A program made the translations under genes and the position numbers. This document shows, in pieces, positions 58,009-64,000 of a stretch of DNA of 64,000 nt. Position 1 is the stretch's first letter, and every line of letters starts with the position of its first letter. The DNA comes from Roridomyces roridus (lineage: Eukaryota > Basidiomycota > Agaricomycetes > Agaricales > Mycenaceae): positions 62,001-126,000 of the forward strand of contig JARKIF010000045.1 of assembly GCA_029378245.1 (NCBI GenBank), in the 5' to 3' direction. The notes below the pieces were generated by a model. The model worked only from the letters and a program-made list of their open reading frames with translations, was not told where the DNA came from and ran no database searches.

Positions 58009-59726
58009 TCAATCCTCCATATCACCCCCATCCGCACGCTGAGGTTCCTCCTCGTCCGAAGTATCATCGAGATCAGTGGGCTCACCATCCTCCTCAGCCT
58101 GTTTATCCTCCGCCTCAAATGCAGCAAGCTCTTCGGCGGTGGGGAGATTGTACAGCTTGAGGACATCGTTGCCGTACTTCACCATGAAATCCTTCTTTCC
58201 CATTTTCGCCCAGTCGCTGTGATGCTCGTTGGTGCAGTACTGCGGAAGCGGAAATGCGACCCCGGTTTTCGCATACTTGGCCCTCTCGCGAGGATCAAGC
58301 TTGTTGAAGAACTCAGGGTCAAAATAGTCAATGGGAATGCCCTCGGGGAGGATGCGGGAAAGGCGAGAGGTTTTAGAGGTATCTGGGTGGAGTTTGCGGT
58401 CTTCAGGCTCTCTGGAATGAACATTAAGCAAGTCGAAAAATTCGTAATCCAAAGGACATGCCGTGCGCCGGGAGTTCGACCGAGTGGCTCCTTAATCTTT
58501 GCATCGATTGTGTCGTAGAAAGCCCCCAAAATCACATTCCGACCACTCTTCGGGAACTTGAGGAGCCCGCGCTTCTTGCGGGAATCACCTCCGGGTACGC
58601 GCTCATCATCCGAATGAGTGGCCTCCTCGTTGGCCATCCGCAGAATGGGCTTGCGGTAGCCAAGTTGCTTGACTTTCTGGTAGCGTGCATCTGAACGCTG
58701 TCATGATTCAATGTCAGTGAAAAAAGTATGGGTTGACGAAATTGGACATTACCCGGGCACGGCGCTTCACCGCATTCTGCCGTTGATGCGCCAGGGCGAG
58801 GCTGCCGGGGGTGTTGAACTCCTTGTGGCTGTTTCCCTTGATCGTGCCATACACGAAGTTGTCGTACATTTCTGACAAAAGGTGATAGTCGGTAGCAACA
58901 TTGACTGATACTTTGAGTGCACTGAACCCATGCCATTGGGCGATATTGCTGAAAGTTGAAACGGCGATATGGCGATGAAGCACATTGTATGTCGATTGGA
59001 GAGGGCCGAAGACATCTGGGTGGAACGTTTTGAGTCCCGCCTTTGAGACCGCTCCGTAGAAAAATGAAATGTGCTCAGCTGGGATTTCAGCAATATCGCG
59101 TGCAATATTGCCGTATTCGCCTGCTGCACCGTCACCGTCAGCGACAACCTTCGCCTCCTTGAGGAGGCGTTTGGCGCGCTTCAATGCGTCCGCATTTGGC
59201 TGCCTCGCCACATTGACAAGGCTCCTCACGTGCGGCTCCATATCATCGTCGCCATCCAAGCGTTTGTCGTAGTGGTCGATGAAATCATCTGCCGGCGTCA
59301 AGACGGCGTCGGCGGTGAACAGGCTACAGGCCATGCGAATGTGGCGCTGAAATGCGCGCTGGGCTTTGTCAGTCTCGTGCGGCAGTGGAAGCTTTGATCA
59401 CACACCTGAGTGGCCTTTGCAAATTCGGGAACATTATCTGGTGCAATCCCATGCTGCTTGCGACGAGTCTTGGGTTTCGGGTCCGCGTTTGCTGCAGTGG
59501 GAGCCCCAGCGGCTTCACTCCCGCCACTCGAGCCCGCCGCTGCGCCACTCGCACCTGCCGCCCCGGTAGCCGCACCTGCAGTCCCGCTGGCAGGGCCTGC
59601 AGCTCCTCCACCTGCAGCACCAGAGCCACTAGCAGGCACAGAGGTCGTTCCCCGCGTAAACTTGCTGCGGGCTTTCTTGGTCTTCAAGGTGACGTTATTG
59701 GTGCTACCCTTGCGTTTTGGGGGCAT
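58009..59726 (-). CDS. Second ORF of the CACTA-type element, unknown function
   Basis: Exons on minus strand: 59726-59406, 59358-58753, then from 58697 down to 58009. Exon 1 is basic then Ala/Gly/Ser-rich (MPPKRKGSTNNVTLKTKKAR). Exon 2 is helical: FQRHIRMACSLFTADAVLTP, AEHISFFYGAVSKAGLKTFH, KGNSHKEFNTPGSLALAHQR. Exon 3 has QLGYRKPILRMANEEATHSD, then a frame change near 58500, CPLDYEFFDLLNVHSREPED, GIPIDYFDPEFFNKLDPRER, MVKYGNDVLKLYNLPTAEEL and an acidic tail. Similar PVDYFDPEFFN...YGNDVLKLY proteins are common in mushrooms as I recall. The frame change is either an unrecognised intron or an indel. It may be an accessory binding protein for transposition, by analogy with plant CACTA elements. 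Confidence 0.65.
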
Positions 59727-60652
59727 AGTGGTGATGTAGTAGTCAAATTAGAGTCGAAGAATGGGGGTGTGGGCCTCTGAGACCAGGAGACAGAATGAAA
59801 GTGGAAGACAAAGGGACCCGGAGGCAATAAAATTAGATAAGATGCACGTACATCGTGTTTCGGTCAGGCACGTTGACGCGCGGCGTCACGGTCCGAGTTT
59901 GCGCGGTTTATGCTCACCGTTTGAACCCTGCGTGAGCCGAAGCAATAAATATTCGGGGGCCAAGGGATCCGAGAGGGTAATGGTAACTTGTTCCTTATAT
60001 CCCGTGCCCGCCGCCGAAAGACAGGTAGACGGCGGGTGCTGTGGAGAGCGTGAGACGAGAACACTCATTTCCAATGTATGTAGATGAGAGCCTAGAGAAG
60101 AGTCGGGCACGAGAGGGAAGCTCAAAAAATCAAACACCAGGGAGGGAAAGGCGGGAAACAAGTGTGGTTTCGGTCACTACACACAATATGTACAAGATAG
60201 CTAGACATGTAAGTAGGGCAACAAAGGCAATGGAAAATTGCTCACCGAGTCCCCAATGTGTCCAGCACACTGTCCCTACATCCTCAACCCCAGTCCAGCA
60301 GAGAATCCCGAGCCCTTCGCAACGCACAGTGGTTGGGAGTTTGGTGCGGATGGCCAAGCAAAGCGTAGACATGAACGGGCTGTTGCACGAGGGGAGCTTC
60401 AACAGGCGTCGTTGTTGAGCGTGGAGGACCAGGGAGAGGCGACGGTGGTACAGGTCAGAGACGCGGTGACAGATTGATGGGTGATCCGTCTCGACGATCT
60501 CGTACAGCCTTTGGTGACACATCAAGCGAGCCGGCCCGTATCACCGGCCCGAACTCATATCAAATGCCCTGTCGAAGGCCGTGTCGAACGCCGCGACGTA
60601 GGCCATGTGGACGCCCCGTGGTAAAATGCCACGGGGTTTGCCCCCTGTGGCA

Positions 60653-63600
60653 TGCCACGTGTACCGAGTATCCGTATGACCTTTGGCGCATGCTGCTGAC
60701 TCTCGTCCCCCGAGCTGATATACAACACACCCAACTACTGGTGCTGCGTCGTCTTCAAAGCACCCATCTTGCTCAGCTTGACAACAGGCGCGCGTCGCTG
60801 CGTGATCTCCTCCAGTTCAGGCGCGAGAGAACGTCGATTGCACAGATAGAGTCTTCCCATTCGATGTTTGCGATTGTTCCACGTCCACAGAATGCAACGC
60901 CATGACATCGAGCGTAAAGTGGAGACGCCTGGGGTCGACGAGCATGGATCGGTCGAGGCCTTTGATGGGAGGCGTCGTGCCAGCGAGAGACTCGAGAGCG
61001 TGGAATTGATGTATTCGGTGTCGAAGCCCTAGATGGTGGCCCCAGAGATAGCTCGAGTCACACCTGGACATAATTTAGCCAGACTGACCAAGGGTAAGGA
61101 TAGAAGTGAGAACTACGTCTCCGATTCACAGTACGCGACGAAGAGGAGGGAAGTCCGAAGAACCTGATACAGTGCGTAGGCCGTGGAGTTGGCAGGTTTT
61201 TCATGTCGCCTTTGAACGCCTCTTGCGCCCCCCGTCTGGGCACTGACGTCCTTCGGCACGATCTCTTGAGAGTCAGTGGTCTTGAGCCTTGGCAATGCAG
61301 TGGTCCGTGCTTTTGAGGCCATATTATTGCCAAGGAGTCGCGCTGGTGATTCACTGTAAATACGGGCACATCGACGTATTTCAACTCACATGTATCGTTG
61401 TGTAGTGGAAGCCAACTGTGACCGGAGCATGGAGTCAAGACGAAAGCAGGCTGACCAAACAATCACAAGTAAATACGTCCATTCGTCCCAAATAGGCAAC
61501 TTCCAGAGGTGAAGCAATGCACATGGTCAAGGCAGGATACAGTACATGGCCTAGGCACGAAGGACTCGGGATAAAGAGCCTGCTTGTCCGCTGCACGACA
61601 TCGTACTGTAGGGAGTCGTACATCATCATCCGACCCTACCTCGATCTTCACCGCCGGTGCGCTGCCACCATGCATCCTACCCCTCCTCCCTCTCCCTTCA
61701 TCTCTTCCACTGCCAGCCTGGCGCGCCTCGTCCTGGTGAGTCATAGACAAGCTACGGCGAATCCCATCGCGTCCACCCCGTTCAGGGTTACCCTGGGTTG
61801 TGTAAAGGACGCGAGAACAGGGCTAGGAGATATTCGCGCAGCCGGTAGTATCAGTTCTAGGAACGAGGGAATCAGTATCACGTCGTCTGTACACCTGTGG
61901 AGAAGGAAACGTACCATGGGATTCAAAGCCGGCGGACCATACACGTTGGAGACGGCTAGGTGTGTATAGACAGTGTTAAGCAAGTAGACAGACGGAGAGC
62001 AGGCGACAGGATATGGTGCTTACCTCCTCGATCCTTGACGTTTGTCGCCTCCGGGACGATGGACGTCGAATCCCCACAGATGCAGTCGGACTTCATTGTC
62101 CATAGTGCTCCACCGTCACGCCGCTCACCGTGGTCAATTGCACGCACCAGGTACGTCTGTGAGCACTTTATGTTGGCGCTTCAGACGGAGTAAGCTCCCC
62201 CAAGCTCGGTGGCGTTGCGGTGCGTTGCCGTGACGGGTTACAGACACTCGCGGAGTGGAGACGGAGTATGGGCCGTGGTTTTGCGGTGCCATCGTACTAG
62301 ATCGGGAGGATGACGAGTGTCGACGAGCTTGAGTAGGCGTCAGCGAACGGAAAAAAACGGGAGCTGCTACCTACACACCTCGACGACCCTTGCAACGTCT
62401 GGTAAGACCCCCCTCCTCGCCCACTAGGGCGTCCTCTGCTTGGATTACCCGCAGCGTACATGGACATGGCGTCGTTACCTTGGTCGTACATTAGAAAACA
62501 GAATGATGGGCTGACGCTAACGACGCACCTCGACATGAGCCCTCAATCGATCGCTATATCGGCCACGTCTCGTCCTCCGCTGCAGCGACTTTGCGCTGCT
62601 CGTCGTGTTGTAGGTGTCGGGTACGAGAAACCCAGTGTCGACAGGCCCGACAAATGAGGAATAGCGAGAAGGGAGGACAGCCCACGAGGCACGAAGGGCA
62701 TGTCAATAGAGTGCGAAGGACGAATGGCAGGGAGCTGAGCGCCTCCAAGTGAGACCGGGTCCTAGCCATTGCCAGGTAGAGCTCATCGGCATCGCCATCC
62801 ACCTCGTGCGTGAGGGTCAGTGGAAAACGTGGGGCGCCGAGACGCCAGATCGAGCTTGGGGCTCGTCTTCGGCATGCTTTTCACAAGGGACAGTAGGGAG
62901 TTTCGTCAATGGGTGGCATCGAAAATGGACGGGTCCAGGAGACGCGCGGCCGACGTCGAGGGGGTAGGAATGGCCAGCTGGATTGATGGGCGTCGACTGC
63001 GAGGAGTTGGCGAGGAGCATCGAGGCATTGCGGAAGAAGGCGGATCAAAGCAATCGTATGCCGTAACACTCGTGACCACCAACTTGCCACCAACGTCTTC
63101 TTACTCGAGTACTCGACGTACAACTTTGGCTACTGCTTTGCTAGAAATTCATTCAAACCAGCACATCAAGGGCTTCCCACTCTGCCGGGTCTAGGTTAAC
63201 CTCGCTGATTCGAACCCGAGCAAAAGTCTTGACGACTTAATTTTGACCACCAACGTCCTACTCGGCGTTCAGCTGTGCTAGAATCACCGGGGCCGAATCG
63301 TTCCCCAGGACTGTGCTCTCTAGTCTGCACTTGTGGCAACTTGCTCTGAGCCTCTGAGTCTTTCGGCCCTCCTCCTTGCCTCCTCCTCATCTCTCCTCAC
63401 GGTCCATCCGAGGTTACCTGGATTTCTTTGTCAATCTTCCGACCTTCAACTCCAGGAACTGCGCTTCAGACCGTGGGCCTCCACCCTCGCCTCCGATTGA
63501 GGGGATGAATCGTCGATTGTACTGAGTCGGGGCCGGATGATCGGGTAGCGTCAAAATGTGTGTCCTGCACCCGTTGACGCATTTTGCTCATTTGCTTTCA

Positions 63601-64000
63601 TATGCAGGGTATAGTAATTCCTGGAACATATTATCCTCACAAAACCGGACTCACTGGAGCTCTCCGTCAAATGCTAAAAGAAAAACTCTCTCGTCGGCTT
63701 TACTCGGGGACTGATGTAGCCGGCCTTGACGTGCGCTGTGCCTGGAGGCAGCTCCGATATGATAATGACGGTCACTTTTATCGAGTTGACACTGATTTGC
63801 GAGACGATCCGCCTCCTGTCTCTGCACCACAATGGCATGTTAAACCGTCCACCACTTGCTCTTGACAAGAGTCTTGACTCAATCTTGAGAGATGGGCCAC
63901 GTTCCGCGACTCTGGAATCCCAGTTCTCAGCTCCCTGGACTCGGTCCGAGTCGGTCGCTGCACAACGAAGCTGAGAATCAAAGACCGGGATCCCACAACT
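60653..64000. other. 3.3-kb region with no recognised gene
   Basis: Minus-strand pieces look coding-like but could not be linked: RRLHFTLDVMALHSVDV (60.9 kb), FVLTPCSGHSWLPLHNDT and FTVNHQRDSLAIIWPQKHG (61.3-61.5 kb), AVSNVYGPPALNPM between acceptor and donor signals (61.92-61.97 kb), AMSMYAAGNPSRGRPSG (62.4 kb), and DELYLAMARTRSHLEALSSL (62.7 kb). Several are bounded by plausible splice sites, so a multi-exon minus-strand gene at 61-62.9 kb is possible. No family can be named. 62.9-64 kb shows nothing. Confidence 0.3.

Larger units (their letters stand above)
53925..60649. mobile_element. Complete CACTA-type (EnSpm/Tnp2) DNA transposon, 6,725 bp
   Basis: Starts CACAGGGGGCAAACCCCGTG and ends with the inverse; a TIR-like match continues imperfectly for about 120 bp (53925-54045 and 60530-60649). 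The 3-bp direct repeat GCA flanks it (53922-53924 and 60650-60652). CAC...GTG ends, a 3-bp TSD and an encoded Tnp2-type transposase together define the CACTA group. Inside are two minus-strand genes, the transposase (54250-57442) and a second ORF (about 58009-59726), with noncoding ends. The palindromic CCCCGTGG...CCACGGGG inside each TIR could fold. Confidence 0.9.

Overview
This is nuclear DNA from a filamentous fungus, almost certainly an Agaricomycete (mushroom-forming basidiomycete, possibly Mycena-like). Genes are split by many 42-67 nt introns with GTNNGN donors. The protein families are typical of mushrooms: F-box genes, NACHT NLRs with an MFNN-type N-terminus, BTB/POZ genes, BCS1-like AAA ATPases, metacaspase and Tnp2-type transposase. 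The window reads as an accessory, transposon-dense region. Many genes are interrupted, frameshifted or truncated, and at least a dozen mobile elements can be delimited, six of them with target-site evidence.

Layout. 0-1.3 kb: 3' part of a metacaspase. 1.85-4.74 kb: an element with long TIRs built from palindromes. 4.86-5.28 kb: a hAT-type MITE. 6.2-8.2 kb: F-box paralogue A, split in exon 2 by a second hAT-type MITE. 8.3-9.5 kb: LRR-like tail fragment and a BTB/POZ pseudogene. 11.5-16.0 kb: a large multi-exon gene (Goodbye-like helical N-terminus, EF-hand-like loop, ZZ-like zinc fingers). 16.2-18.6 kb: decayed F-box gene. 18.6-22.1 kb: repeats, TIR elements and a small secreted protein gene. 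22.1-23.7 kb: BCS1-like pseudogene. 24.1-26.4 kb: two head-to-tail copies of a repeat element, one filled with minisatellite. 26.7-28.4 kb: a MITE inserted exactly at the start codon of an F-box gene that also has one nonsense codon. 28.6-29.4 kb: second small secreted protein gene. 30.9-36.3 kb: F-box paralogues B and C flanking a single-pass membrane protein gene. 38.5-42.6 kb: three further TIR elements, and F-box paralogue D with a mariner-type MITE in exon 2. 43.2-45.4 kb: minisatellite and pyrimidine-rich tract. 46.3-48.3 kb: a non-autonomous LTR-type element with one 349-codon ORF. 50.0-52.6 kb: NACHT NLR gene with one frameshift. 53.9-60.65 kb: a complete 6.7-kb CACTA-type transposon with an open four-exon transposase gene and a second ORF. 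60.65-64 kb: no recognisable gene.

Functionally, metacaspase, NACHT NLR and the Goodbye/ZZ protein belong to families linked to fungal cell death and non-self recognition. The F-box and BTB genes are ubiquitin-ligase adaptor families that expand and decay rapidly in mushrooms. The best signals are dated insertion scars: several gene fragments can be rejoined in frame across an exactly delimited element plus its target-site duplication. No search was run, so all family names rest on motif recognition.
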